Part shown: positions 25,960 through 34,767 of the stretch, piece after piece
How the letters are laid out: every line of letters begins with the position of its first letter
Position numbering within the stretch: position 1 is the stretch's first letter
Assembly (NCBI RefSeq): GCF_900090145.1
Contig: NZ_FMHI01000019.1
Coordinates: 62,001-126,000, forward strand
Direction of reading: 5' to 3'
Origin: Streptomyces sp. WMMB 322
GTDB lineage: Bacteria; Actinomycetota; Actinomycetes; Streptomycetales; Streptomycetaceae
DNA: 64,000 nucleotides
Made by a program: the position numbers and the translations under genes
The notes under the pieces: model-generated
The model's input: only the letters and a program-made list of their open reading frames with translations
Told to the model about the DNA's origin: nothing
Database searches by the model: none

Positions 25960-27471
25960 ATGACCGTACGGCGAGTGATGGGAATCGAGACGGAGTACGG
26001 GATCTCCGTACCCGGTCACCCCAACGCCAATGCCATGCTCACCTCGTCCCAGATCGTCAACGCCTACGCCGCGGCGATGCACAGGGCACGCCGTGCCCGC
26101 TGGGACTTCGAGGAGGAGAACCCGCTGCGGGACGCCCGCGGCTTCGACCTGGCACGGGAGTCCGCCGACGCCAGCCAGCTCACCGACGAGGACATCGGCC
26201 TGGCCAATGTGATCCTCACCAACGGCGCCCGTCTCTATGTCGACCATGCCCACCCCGAGTACAGCGCGCCCGAGGTGACCAGCCCCATGGACGCCGTCCT
26301 GTGGGACAAGGCAGGGGAGCGCATCATGGCGGAGGCCGCCGAACGCGCGGCCGAGGTCCCCGGCACACAGCCGATCCACCTCTACAAGAACAACACCGAC
26401 AACAAGGGCGCCTCCTACGGCACGCACGAGAACTACCTGATGAAGCGGGAGACGCCGTTCTCCGACATCGTGCGCCATCTGACGCCCTTCTTCGTCTCCC
26501 GCCAGGTGGTCTGCGGCGCCGGCCGCGTCGGCCTGGGGCAGGACGGCAGCGAGCACGGGTTCCAGCTCTCCCAGAGAGCCGATTACTTCGAGGTCGAGGT
26601 CGGCCTCGAGACGACACTGAAGCGGCCGATCATCAACACCAGGGACGAGCCGCACGCGGACGCCGAGAAGTACCGCCGCCTGCACGTGATCATCGGCGAT
26701 GCGAACCTCTCGGAGGTCTCCACGTACCTCAAGCTCGGCACGACGGCACTCGTGCTGTCGATGATCGAGGACAACTTCATCGCGGTGGACCTCGCCGTCG
26801 ACCAGCCCGTCCGTACGCTGCACCAGGTCTCGCACGACCCGACGCTGGGGCGGCTGATCACGCTGCGCAGCGGCCGCACCCTCACCGGCGTGCAGCTCCA
26901 GATGGAGTACTGCGAGCTTGCGCGCAAGTACGTCGAGGAGCGCTGGGGCGCCGACGCCGACGAGCAGACCCAGGACGTGCTGACCCGCTGGGAAGACGTC
27001 CTGACGAGGCTGGAGCAGGACCCGATGAGCCTCTCGAAGGAGCTGGACTGGGTCGCCAAGCGCGAGCTCATGGAGGGCTACCGCCGTCGTGACCGGCTCG
27101 GCTGGGACGCGGCACGGCTGCACCTTGTGGACCTGCAGTACGCGGACGTACGTCCCGACAAGGGTCTCTACAACCGCCTGGCGAACCGCGGCAGCATCCA
27201 GCGGCTGCTCGAGGAGGAAGACATCCAGCGCGCCGTCGGCAAGCCGCCGGAGGACACCCGCGCCTACTTCCGCGGCCGCTGCCTGGAGCAGTACGCGGAC
27301 GACGTGGCCGCCGCATCCTGGGACTCGGTCATCTTCGACCTGCCGGGGCGTGACTCTCTGCAACGAGTGCCCACTCTGGAGCCCCTGCGCGGCACCCGGG
27401 ACCACGTCAAGGAGCTCCTGGACCGCTGCCGCAGCGCGGAGGAGCTGGTGAGAGTGCTTTCCGGAGGCTGA
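25960..27471 (+). CDS. dop: Pup deamidase / depupylase Dop
   Basis: Dop cleaves the isopeptide bond between Pup and substrate and, where Pup ends in Gln, deamidates it. The 503-residue glutamine-synthetase-like enzyme has MGIETEYGISVPG at the N-terminus, catalytic Asp95 in RLYVDHAHPEYS, and the Dop-specific loop (about 42-64, RRARWDFEEENPLRDARGF) absent from PafA. The ATG has AAGGAGG five bases upstream. pup follows 140 bases downstream. Because Pup here is encoded with a terminal Glu, depupylation is the likely main role. Confidence 0.96.
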   Translation: MTVRRVMGIETEYGISVPGHPNANAMLTSSQIVNAYAAAMHRARRARWDFEEENPLRDARGFDLARESADASQLTDEDIGLANVILTNGARLYVDHAHPEYSAPEVTSPMDAVLWDKAGERIMAEAAERAAEVPGTQPIHLYKNNTDNKGASYGTHENYLMKRETPFSDIVRHLTPFFVSRQVVCGAGRVGLGQDGSEHGFQLSQRADYFEVEVGLETTLKRPIINTRDEPHADAEKYRRLHVIIGDANLSEVSTYLKLGTTALVLSMIEDNFIAVDLAVDQPVRTLHQVSHDPTLGRLITLRSGRTLTGVQLQMEYCELARKYVEERWGADADEQTQDVLTRWEDVLTRLEQDPMSLSKELDWVAKRELMEGYRRRDRLGWDAARLHLVDLQYADVRPDKGLYNRLANRGSIQRLLEEEDIQRAVGKPPEDTRAYFRGRCLEQYADDVAAASWDSVIFDLPGRDSLQRVPTLEPLRGTRDHVKELLDRCRSAEELVRVLSGG

Positions 27472-27611
27472 GATACGGCTATTCGGTGCCGCATGCGGGA
27501 ATCACCGAGGTGGTACTCCGACGTTGGAGAAGTGAAGGGCCGATGTCAGTCCCTGCTTGTAGGGTCTGATCTTGTACGTCACGCGTACACCGAACCGAGC
27601 GGGGTGAGGAT

Positions 27612-27830
27612 ATGGCGACCAAGGACACCGGCGGCGGACAGCAGAAGGCCACCCGCCAGACCGAGGAAACCGAGGAACAGACTGACGAGGCACAGGTCTC
27701 CGAGGACCTCAAGGAGCGCCAGGAAGCACTCTCGGACGATGTGGACTCCGTCCTGGACGAGATCGACGACGTCCTCGAGGAGAACGCCGAGGACTTCGTG
27801 CGGTCCTTCGTTCAGAAGGGCGGAGAGTAA
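27612..27830 (+). CDS. pup: Prokaryotic ubiquitin-like protein Pup
   Basis: A 72-residue disordered tag that PafA links to substrate lysines. It has the N-terminal Gln/Glu/Thr-rich unfolding region, the Arc-binding helix (EDLKERQEALSDDVDSVLDE) and the conserved end EDFVRSFVQKGGE. The last codon before TAA is GAG, so the C-terminus is Glu, not Gln. The ATG follows GGGGTGAGG with a short 3-base spacer. It lies in the order dop-pup-prcB-prcA, with a strong hairpin after it. Confidence 0.97.
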   Translation: MATKDTGGGQQKATRQTEETEEQTDEAQVSEDLKERQEALSDDVDSVLDEIDDVLEENAEDFVRSFVQKGGE

Positions 27831-27841
27831 TCGCGTGATCA

Positions 27842-27878
27842 CCGTCCTGCGTCCCCGGGTCTCGGGGGCGCAGGACGG
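27842..27878 (+). terminator. Hairpin between pup and prcB
   Basis: CCGTCCTGCGTCCCC pairs with GGGGGCGCAGGACGG over 15 bp (one G-U) with a 7-base loop, 11 bases after the pup stop. It may partly uncouple the abundant pup message from prcBA. Confidence 0.75.
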
Positions 27879-27961
27879 ATGACTTCCGGGCCTGAGGGTA
27901 TGGTCCGTGCAGTATTCCAAGATCTCTTCTGAACCGACTTCCGATCCGTGGAAGGAAACGT

Positions 27962-28807
27962 GTGGAAGCCAACACTCGTGACACAGGGCGTCTGCCCGCT
28001 GCCTTCCTGACGCCCGGCTCGTCCTCGTTCATGGACTTCCTGTCCGAGCACGCTCCTGAGGTGCTGCCCGGCAGCCGGCGCCTGCCCGCCCTCGAGGGTC
28101 CCGTCCAGGCTCCGCACGGGACGACCATCGTCGCGGCGACGTACTCGGGCGGTGTGGTGCTCGCGGGCGACCGCCGCGCAACGATGGGCAACGTCATCGC
28201 GCAGAGGGACATCGAGAAGGTCTTCCCGGCCGACGAGTACTCGGCCGTCGGCATCGCGGGCACAGCAGGGCTCGCGGTGGAGATGGTGAAGCTCTTCCAG
28301 CTGGAGCTGGAGCACTTCGAGAAGGTCGAGGGCTCGTCGCTGTCGCTGGAGGGCAAGGCCAACCGCCTTTCCACCATGATCCGCAGCAATCTCGGCATGG
28401 CACTGCAGGGCCTCGCCGTCGTCCCGGTCTTCGCGGGCTACGACGTGGACCGGGAGAAGGGCCGCATCTTCTCCTACGACGTCACGGGCGGCCGCTCCGA
28501 GGAGGTGGGCTTCACCGCCGTCGGTTCCGGCTCGGTCTTCGCGCGCGGCTCCTTGAAGAAGCTGCACCGGGAGGACCTGACGGAGGAGCAGGTCTCCACG
28601 GTGGCGCTGCAGGCTCTCTACGACGCCGCCGACGACGACTCGGCGACGGGCGGCCCGGACATGACGCGCAAGATCTATCCGACGCTCACGGTCATCTCCG
28701 ACGAGGGCTGCCGGAGGCTGTCCGAGGAGGAAGTCTCCGGGCTCGTACGCACGATGCACGAGGGCCGGCTCCAGCAGCCCAACGGGCCGCAGGCCCCGCT
28801 CACCTGA
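27962..28807 (+). CDS. prcB: 20S proteasome beta subunit
   Basis: The catalytic beta subunit, 281 residues. A propeptide of 53 residues ends at Gly53. Autocleavage exposes Thr54 of TTIVAATYSGG as the N-terminal nucleophile. Supporting residues are in AGDRRATMG and the Lys of IEKVF. GTG start with AAGGAA upstream. prcA begins 57 bases after the stop, so the two form one operon giving the alpha7-beta7-beta7-alpha7 particle. Confidence 0.97.
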   Translation: MEANTRDTGRLPAAFLTPGSSSFMDFLSEHAPEVLPGSRRLPALEGPVQAPHGTTIVAATYSGGVVLAGDRRATMGNVIAQRDIEKVFPADEYSAVGIAGTAGLAVEMVKLFQLELEHFEKVEGSSLSLEGKANRLSTMIRSNLGMALQGLAVVPVFAGYDVDREKGRIFSYDVTGGRSEEVGFTAVGSGSVFARGSLKKLHREDLTEEQVSTVALQALYDAADDDSATGGPDMTRKIYPTLTVISDEGCRRLSEEEVSGLVRTMHEGRLQQPNGPQAPLT

Positions 28808-28864
28808 CGAAGGCCACGGGGCCTTCGGTGCCCTCTGACAGGAGAAGGAAGGGACGGATAGCCG

Positions 28865-29641
28865 GTGTCGACGCCGTTCTACGTCTCACCACAGCAGGCC
28901 ATGGCGGACCGCGCCGAGTATGCCCGCAAGGGCATCGCCCGGGGCCGCAGCGTGGTCGTGCTGCAGTACACCGACGGCATCGTGTTCGTCGCGGAGAATC
29001 CCTCGCGTTCTCTCCACAAGATCAGCGAGATCTACGACCGCATCGCGTTCGCTGCGGTGGGCAAGTACAACGAGTTCGAGAATCTGCGCATCGGCGGCGT
29101 CCGTTACGCGGATCTTCGCGGATTCACCTACGACCGCGCCGATGTGACGGCCCGTGGTCTCGCGAACGTCTATGCGCAGACGCTCGGGACGATCTTCTCC
29201 AGTGCGGCGGAGAAGCCGTACGAGGTAGAGCTGATCGTCGCCGAGGTCGGCGCCGCTCCTGAGGACGACCAGATCTACCGGCTTCCCCACGACGGCTCCA
29301 TCGTGGACGAGCACGGTTCGCTCGCGGTGGGCGGGAATTCGGACCAGATCAACAGCTACCTGGAACAGCGCCACCGCGACGACATGACGCTGGCCGAGGC
29401 CGTCAAGCTCGGCAAGGAGTCCCTGGCGCGTGACAACAACGGCGGGGAACGCGAGGTGACCGCCGATCAGCTGGAGGTCGCGCTCCTCGACCGAACCCGG
29501 GTCCAGCAGCGCAAGTTCAAGCGAGTGCTGGGAAGTCAGCTGCGGCGTCTGCTGGGGGAGGACGAGAGCACGAGCGGTTCCAGCTCGTCCTCGTCCGGCG
29601 GTGACGCGGAGGAACCCTCCGAGGGCGACCCGGAGGAGTAG
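28865..29641 (+). CDS. prcA: 20S proteasome alpha subunit
   Basis: The gate-forming alpha subunit, 258 residues. It begins MSTPFYVSPQQAMADRAEYA, the conserved alpha N-terminus that forms the axial gate, and lacks a catalytic threonine. The C-terminal 30 residues are Ser/Glu/Gly-rich, as in actinobacterial alpha subunits. GTG start with GGAAGG upstream. A perfect 16-bp terminator lies 26 bases after the stop. Confidence 0.97.
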   Translation: MSTPFYVSPQQAMADRAEYARKGIARGRSVVVLQYTDGIVFVAENPSRSLHKISEIYDRIAFAAVGKYNEFENLRIGGVRYADLRGFTYDRADVTARGLANVYAQTLGTIFSSAAEKPYEVELIVAEVGAAPEDDQIYRLPHDGSIVDEHGSLAVGGNSDQINSYLEQRHRDDMTLAEAVKLGKESLARDNNGGEREVTADQLEVALLDRTRVQQRKFKRVLGSQLRRLLGEDESTSGSSSSSSGGDAEEPSEGDPEE

Positions 29642-29667
29642 CGCGAAGGGACTCAGTCCTCTCAAGT

Positions 29668-29703
29668 GCGTGCCCCGCAGGGTCAACACCCTGCGGGGCA
29701 CGC
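29668..29703. terminator. Terminator after prcA
   Basis: GCGTGCCCCGCAGGGT and ACCCTGCGGGGCACGC form a perfect 16-bp stem with a CAAC loop, between prcA and the convergent LacI-type gene. Confidence 0.9.
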
Positions 29704-29780
29704 GCTGTTGGGGCCGCCCTCGGCGCCCGGGGCTGGCATCCGTGGGCAGGCGCCCCGGTGAGGTCAACGCCGTTGACCGC

Positions 29781-30854
29781 TCACCGGTGGCACGGTCGGA
29801 CGCCGGTGGGCGGCTCCGCCGTGGAACCGCGGCGTACCAGCTGTACGGGGAGCACGGCTGTGCCGGCCTCCCGGCCCGCAAGAACGTCCAGGAGCGCGCG
29901 CATGCCGGCCGCGCCGACTTCCTCGGCCGGCAGCCGCACAGTCGTCAACTCCGGTTCCAGGGCGGTCGCCAGGCTCAGATCGTCGAAGCCCGTCACGGAC
30001 ACGTCCTCCGGCACGCGCAGCCCCAGGCGCCGGGCCGCTTTGCACGCGCCGGCAGCCAGCACGTCGTCGTCACAGATCACCGCGGTGGGCCGCGGGACTG
30101 CCGTGAGGGCGCGGGTGGCTGCGCTCAGGGCGTCCTCGATGGTGAGGTCGCCGGCCTCGGTCAGCAGTTCGGCCCCTGGCGTCCGGGCCACCGCCTGCGC
30201 CAGCGTGCGGGCCCGCACACCGAACGTCCAGCTGTCCACCGCCGCCGCAAGGTGCGCGAGCCGCCTGTGACCGAGGCCGAGGAGATGCCCGGCCACCTGC
30301 CGCATGCCGTCGGCGACGTCGAAGTTGACGGTGGCCGCGGCGCGGTCGCCCTCCGGGTCGGTGTCCAGCATCACCAGCGGCAGTCCTCCCTCGTGCAGTG
30401 CCGCCAGTGCGTCGGGAGCCATCGAGGAGGCGATCACGCCGTCCAGTGCGGCGCGGGCGGAGCCGAACGGATCGACAGCGGGGCCCGTGCCCTCGGGGGA
30501 GGGGTAGAGGACCACGCCGAAGTCGTGTTCGGCGGCGGTTCGCGCGGCACCGGCGTGGACGCGTGCGAAGTAGTCGCCGGTGAGGGCGGGCACCACGAGG
30601 AGGGCCGTGCGGGCCCGGCCCAGCCGGAGGCTGCGTGCGGACAGGTTGGGGCGGTAGCCGAGTGCCTGTGCGGCGGCCCTGACGGTTTCGGCGGTGCGGG
30701 GCGAGACCCGTCCCTGCCACTTGCCTCCCAGCACGAGGGAGACCGTCGCCTGCGAGACGTCCGCACGCCGGGCGACGTCACGGCTGGTGGGACGCCCGTC
30801 GGACGTGCCGGTGGGCGGCCGGCCCGCAGTGCCGGGCCGCCGGGTGCTCGCCAT
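29781..30854 (-). CDS. LacI-family transcriptional regulator
   Basis: A 357-residue regulator with an N-terminal LacI helix-turn-helix (TSRDVARRADVSQATVSLVL) and hinge (ALGYRPN), then a periplasmic-binding-type ligand domain with DDDVLAAGACKAARRLGLRV and VTGFDDLSLA. The ATG at 30854 follows AAGGAG at 8 bases. It diverges from an MFS transporter gene across an operator-like inverted repeat, so it probably controls that transporter and itself. The ligand is unknown. The pair interrupts the proteasome gene block between prcA and pafA. Confidence 0.92.
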   Translation of the reverse strand: MASTRRPGTAGRPPTGTSDGRPTSRDVARRADVSQATVSLVLGGKWQGRVSPRTAETVRAAAQALGYRPNLSARSLRLGRARTALLVVPALTGDYFARVHAGAARTAAEHDFGVVLYPSPEGTGPAVDPFGSARAALDGVIASSMAPDALAALHEGGLPLVMLDTDPEGDRAAATVNFDVADGMRQVAGHLLGLGHRRLAHLAAAVDSWTFGVRARTLAQAVARTPGAELLTEAGDLTIEDALSAATRALTAVPRPTAVICDDDVLAAGACKAARRLGLRVPEDVSVTGFDDLSLATALEPELTTVRLPAEEVGAAGMRALLDVLAGREAGTAVLPVQLVRRGSTAEPPTGVRPCHR

Positions 30855-30915
30855 CCGTACCGCTCCTTCGCAGCCCGTGGCAGGTGCCCGGGGTGGACCG
30901 TGGGTCAGCGACATG

Positions 30916-30956
30916 GTACGTATGACTCCGGAAGTTATACGTACAACGTGTATGAC
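30916..30956. promoter_or_regulatory. Probable operator between the LacI-type and MFS genes
   Basis: GTACGTAT (30916-30923) and ATACGTAC (30937-30944) are perfect inverted repeats 13 bases apart. GTATGAC occurs at 30920 and again at 30950. A minus-strand TATAAC box overlaps the second arm. This AT-rich patch stands out in the shared promoter region. Confidence 0.65.
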
Positions 30957-30989
30957 TGGACCGGCGGGCCGCCGGAAGGAGTGGGAGCC

Positions 30990-32297
30990 GTGGCGATGGG
31001 CTATGCCGAACTGCTGCGGGCCCGGCACGCGATGCGGCTGCTCGCGGGCACGCTGACGGGCAGGCTTCCCAACGCCACGGGCCCGCTGGCGATCGTGCTC
31101 TTCACCCGCGCCGAGGGCGGGAGCTACACGCTCGCCGGTGTCCTCTCCGCCGTCTACGGGCTGGCGACCGCCGTCGGCCAGCCGATGCTGGGACGTCTCG
31201 TGGACCTGCACGGCCAGCCGCGTGTGATGTTCCCCGCGGCCGTCTTCTCGGCACTGGGCATGCTGCTGCTCACGGCAGCCGGCACGGACCCCGTGTGGGC
31301 CGCCGCCGCGGGCGTGCTCGTCGCCGGCGTGTGCACACCCCCGCTCGAGGGCGGCCTGCGTGCCCTGTGGCCCAGCGTGCTCAAGGGCCCGGACAAGGTG
31401 CACAGGGCGTACGCGCTGGACGCCGTCGCCCAGGAAGTGATGTTCGCCGTCGGGCCGTTGCTCGTGACGGTGTTCGTCGCCCTCTGGAACGAGGCCGCCG
31501 CGCTGCTGGTCATCAACGCGCTGGGCGTCCTCGGCGCTCTCTCGGTCGTCGTCTCGCCGCCCTCGCGGGCGTGGAAGTCGGCTCCACGCGAACCCCACTG
31601 GCTGGGGGCGCTGCGCTCGCCGGGGCTGCTGGCCCTGCTTGCCACCTTCTTCTTCGTCGGCTTGGCGCTCGGCGCCGTCGCGGTCGCGTCCGTGAGTTAC
31701 GCCGACGAGCACGGCGAGGCCCTGATCTCCAGCTATCTGCTGTCGGCGCTGGGCTTCGGCGCACTCGCGGGCGGCCTGATCTACGGAGCGCGGCACTGGG
31801 CAGGCCTCCCGGAACGCAGACTGGTATGGCTTGTTCTCGCCCTCGCCGCGGGTTACATGCCGCTGGTCCTCGTCCCGGGAGTGATCGCGATGACGGCCCT
31901 GGCAGGCCTGTCCGGGGTCTTTCTCGCTCCGGCGCTCGCCTGCGCGTTCGTGGTCGTGGACCGTCACGCTCCCGCCGGCACGGTCACCGAGGCCTTCTCC
32001 TGGCTGGTCACGACATTCGGCGTCGGGGCTGCGGCCGGTACGGGGCTGGTGGGCCCCGTCATCGAGTGGGGCGGCGCGTCCGCGGGCTTCGCCGTCGTGG
32101 GCGGGGGAGGGCTGGCGGCGTTCCTCGTGCTGCTGCTGACCGGACGGGCGTTTTCGGCCGTGCCGGGGGGTTTCCGCAGTGCCCCCGTGATGGGCCCGGC
32201 AGCAGGCCCGGAGCACGCGTCGCCCCCGGTCACGGAGGCGGAAAATGATCGCAATGCTGCCCCCGAACCCGGTTTCAGAACAGGCCGTCAGGCGTAA
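30990..32297 (+). CDS. Major facilitator superfamily transporter
   Basis: A 435-residue membrane protein with about 12 predicted helices. The first loop carries GRLVDLHGQPRVM, a form of the MFS loop 2-3 motif. The last 40 residues are hydrophilic. The GTG at 30990 is chosen because AAGGAG lies 8 bases upstream. GTG 30981 overlaps that site and ATG 30996 is a close alternative. The substrate is unknown. Divergent LacI-type regulation suggests a sugar or related metabolite. pafA begins 9 bases after the stop. Confidence 0.88.
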   Translation: MAMGYAELLRARHAMRLLAGTLTGRLPNATGPLAIVLFTRAEGGSYTLAGVLSAVYGLATAVGQPMLGRLVDLHGQPRVMFPAAVFSALGMLLLTAAGTDPVWAAAAGVLVAGVCTPPLEGGLRALWPSVLKGPDKVHRAYALDAVAQEVMFAVGPLLVTVFVALWNEAAALLVINALGVLGALSVVVSPPSRAWKSAPREPHWLGALRSPGLLALLATFFFVGLALGAVAVASVSYADEHGEALISSYLLSALGFGALAGGLIYGARHWAGLPERRLVWLVLALAAGYMPLVLVPGVIAMTALAGLSGVFLAPALACAFVVVDRHAPAGTVTEAFSWLVTTFGVGAAAGTGLVGPVIEWGGASAGFAVVGGGGLAAFLVLLLTGRAFSAVPGGFRSAPVMGPAAGPEHASPPVTEAENDRNAAPEPGFRTGRQA

Positions 32298-32300
32298 TGT
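32295..32300 (+). promoter_or_regulatory. -10 box of a probable leaderless pafA promoter
   Basis: TAATGT overlaps the TAA stop of the MFS gene and lies six bases before the pafA ATG, which has no ribosome-binding site. Confidence 0.5.
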
Positions 32301-32306
32301 TCAGTC

Positions 32307-33668
32307 ATGGACCGCCGAATCTTCGGGCTCGAGAACGAGTACGGCGTCACGTGTACGTTCCGGGGCCAGCGCCGCCTGTCCCCCGACGAGGTGGCGCGGT
32401 ACCTCTTCCGCCGTGTCGTGTCATGGGGCCGCAGCAGCAACGTCTTCCTGCGCAACGGCGCCCGCCTCTACCTGGACGTGGGTTCCCACCCCGAATACGC
32501 GACCCCCGAGTGCGACAACGTGACCGAACTGGTCACCCACGACAAGGCCGGCGAGCGCATCCTCGAGGGGCTCCTCGTCGATGCCGAACGGCGCCTGCAC
32601 GAGGAAGGAATCGCGGGCGACGTCTTTCTCTTCAAGAACAACACCGACTCGGCGGGAAACTCCTACGGATGTCACGAGAACTATCTCGTGGCCCGGCACG
32701 GAGAGTTCTCGCGCCTTGCCGACGTGCTGATCCCCTTCCTCGTCACGCGTCAGCTCGTGTGCGGCGCGGGCAAGGTACTGCAGACGCCCCGGGGGGCCGT
32801 CTACTGCGTGAGCCAGCGCGCGGAACACATCTGGGAGGGCGTCAGTTCCGCGACCACCCGGTCCCGTCCGATCATCAACACCCGTGATGAGCCGCACGCC
32901 GACGCGGAGCGCTACCGGCGCCTCCACGTCATCGTGGGTGACTCCAACATGTCCGAGACGACCATGCTGCTCAAGGTCGGCGCCACCGACCTCGTGCTGC
33001 GCATGATCGAGGCCGGCACAGTGATGCGGGATCTGACGCTGGAGAACCCGATCAGGGCCATCCGGGAGGTCAGCCACGACATCACCGGCCAGCGCAAGGT
33101 GCGCCTGGCGAGCGGCCGCGAGGCCTCGGCGCTCGAGGTGCAGCAGGAGTACTTCGAGAAGGCGCTGGACTTCTGCGACCGGCGCGGCATCCGTACGGGC
33201 CGTGTGGAGCGCGTTCTGGAGCTGTGGGGGCGTTCTCTCGACGCGATCCGCACCCAGGAGCTCGACAAGATCAACACGGAGATCGACTGGGTCATGAAGT
33301 ACCAGCTGATCGAGCGTTACCGGGCGAAGAACAACCTCACGATGTCGCACCCGCGCATCGCTCAGATAGACCTCGCGTACCACGACATCCACCGCCGCCG
33401 AGGGCTCTACTACCTGCTGGAACGCAACGGCCAGGCCGCCCGTATCTGCAACGATCTGAAGATCTTCGAGGGCAAGTCGGTGCCGCCGCAGACCACGCGG
33501 GCGCGGCTGCGTGGCGACTTCATCCGGCGGGCCCAGGAACAGCGCCGGGACTTCACCGTCGACTGGGTCCACCTCAAGCTCAACGACCAGGCGCAGCGCA
33601 CCGTCCTGTGCAAGGACCCTTTCCGTTCGGTCGACGAGCGTGTGGAGAAGCTCATCGCCGGTATGTGA
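32307..33668 (+). CDS. pafA: Pup-protein ligase PafA
   Basis: PafA phosphorylates the C-terminal Glu of Pup with ATP and joins it to a substrate lysine. The 453-residue glutamine-synthetase-like fold starts MDRRIFGLENEYGVTC, with catalytic Asp57 in RLYLDVGSHPEYAT and the metal/nucleotide residues of FKNNTDSAGNSYGCHENY. It lacks the insertion loop found in Dop. No ribosome-binding site precedes the ATG, and TAATGT lies six bases upstream, so it is probably leaderless with its own promoter despite being 9 bases after the MFS gene. Confidence 0.97.
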   Translation: MDRRIFGLENEYGVTCTFRGQRRLSPDEVARYLFRRVVSWGRSSNVFLRNGARLYLDVGSHPEYATPECDNVTELVTHDKAGERILEGLLVDAERRLHEEGIAGDVFLFKNNTDSAGNSYGCHENYLVARHGEFSRLADVLIPFLVTRQLVCGAGKVLQTPRGAVYCVSQRAEHIWEGVSSATTRSRPIINTRDEPHADAERYRRLHVIVGDSNMSETTMLLKVGATDLVLRMIEAGTVMRDLTLENPIRAIREVSHDITGQRKVRLASGREASALEVQQEYFEKALDFCDRRGIRTGRVERVLELWGRSLDAIRTQELDKINTEIDWVMKYQLIERYRAKNNLTMSHPRIAQIDLAYHDIHRRRGLYYLLERNGQAARICNDLKIFEGKSVPPQTTRARLRGDFIRRAQEQRRDFTVDWVHLKLNDQAQRTVLCKDPFRSVDERVEKLIAGM

Positions 33669-33686
33669 GACGTGTCAACGGGGGAC

Positions 33687-33732
33687 GGGATGTCCGGGCG
33701 GGGCCGTAGGGTTGCTCCCGTCCGGACATCCC
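33687..33732 (+). terminator. Long hairpin after pafA
   Basis: Arms 33687-33702 and 33717-33732 (GGGATGTCCGG with CCGGACATCCC at the base) pair over 16 bp with one G-T and a 14-base loop. The loop contains TAGGGT, which could instead be a -10 box for the next gene. Confidence 0.65.
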
Positions 33733-33800
33733 TATACCGCGAGTTGGACACCATGCTGCAGACCCCCCGGGGAACGACCCCCCGCCTCAGGAAGATTTCC

Positions 33801-34706
33801 GTGCGCCGCTTCGCCGCGGCTCTGGTCGTGCCGGCGCTGATCGCCTCGGTCGCCGCCTGCGGCAGTGACGAGGACCAGAACGGGCAGCCCCCGAAGGTCA
33901 CCGGTGCCGCGGACAAGAAGCCGAAGGTGGCCAAGGGGAAGGGCAAGCCCCCGAAGGACCTCAAGGTCAAGGTCCTCAAGGAGGGCAAGGGGCAGAAGGT
34001 CAAGAAGGGCGACTCGCTCAACGCCGACTACCTCGGGCAGCTGTGGAAGGGCAAGGAGTTCGACAGCAGCTGGAAGCGGGGTCAGCCGGCCACGTTCCAG
34101 ATCGGCACGGGCAAGGTCATCAAGGGCTGGGACGAGGCCCTGGTGGGCAAGAAGATCGGCAGCCGCGTCGAGATGGTGGTGCCTCCGGAGAAGGGTTACG
34201 GCAAGCAGGGGCAGCCCCCGACGATCCCGAAGAACTCCACGCTGGTCTTCGTCGTGGACCTCAAGAAGATCATGCCGAGCGAGATCGACGGCAAGCCGGT
34301 GAAGGGCGAGCGCAACCCCGAGCTGCCCGAGGTGAGCACCAAGATCGAGAAGAACAAGGCCCCTGAGATCACCATGCCCAAGGGCGTGGACAAGGCCCCG
34401 GACAAGCTGCTCGACGAGACGATCATCGAGGGCGACGGCAAGAAGGTCACCGAGAAGAGCACCGTCCTGACCCAGTTCACGGCCAAGCTGTGGAAGGGCG
34501 GCAAGCAGCTCGACGACACCTGGGCGCAGGGCGGGCCGCAGGAGATCCCGGTGGCCAAGATCCCGGGCTGGGCCGACGCGCTCAAGGGCAAGAAGGCCGG
34601 CAGCCGTGTCGTGGTCTCCGTGCCGAAGAGCGAGTTCCCGAAGGAGCAGCAGAAGCAGTTCTCCTCCGGCGTGGTCTTCTCGGTGGACGTGCTGGACGTC
34701 AACTGA
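33801..34706 (+). CDS. FKBP-type peptidyl-prolyl isomerase lipoprotein
   Basis: A 301-residue exported isomerase. The signal peptide VRRFAAALVVPALIASVAAC ends in a lipobox with Cys20. A Lys/Pro-rich linker leads to one full FKBP domain (ADYLGQLWKGKEFDSSWKRG, VIKGWDEALVGKKIGSRV) and a second, diverged FKBP-like domain (FTAKLWKGGKQLDDTW, IPGWADALKGKKAGSRV) with fewer active-site aromatics. It should assist folding outside the membrane. The GTG at 33801 has AGGAAG upstream. An ATG at 33753 would add 16 residues and is a possible alternative. The cytoplasmic FKBP follows 61 bases on. Confidence 0.88.
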   Translation: MRRFAAALVVPALIASVAACGSDEDQNGQPPKVTGAADKKPKVAKGKGKPPKDLKVKVLKEGKGQKVKKGDSLNADYLGQLWKGKEFDSSWKRGQPATFQIGTGKVIKGWDEALVGKKIGSRVEMVVPPEKGYGKQGQPPTIPKNSTLVFVVDLKKIMPSEIDGKPVKGERNPELPEVSTKIEKNKAPEITMPKGVDKAPDKLLDETIIEGDGKKVTEKSTVLTQFTAKLWKGGKQLDDTWAQGGPQEIPVAKIPGWADALKGKKAGSRVVVSVPKSEFPKEQQKQFSSGVVFSVDVLDVN

Positions 34707-34767
34707 GTCCACGCGCCGTGACAGACTGGCGCGGTTGTCCGAATGAATCGTTGCTAGGAGCCATTTC

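Noticed and set aside
33750..33790. C-rich stretch resembling the actinobacterial 6C RNA
   Set aside because: Two C6 runs occur, but they are not both in hairpin loops and they lie next to a coding start. There was not enough structure to call an RNA.
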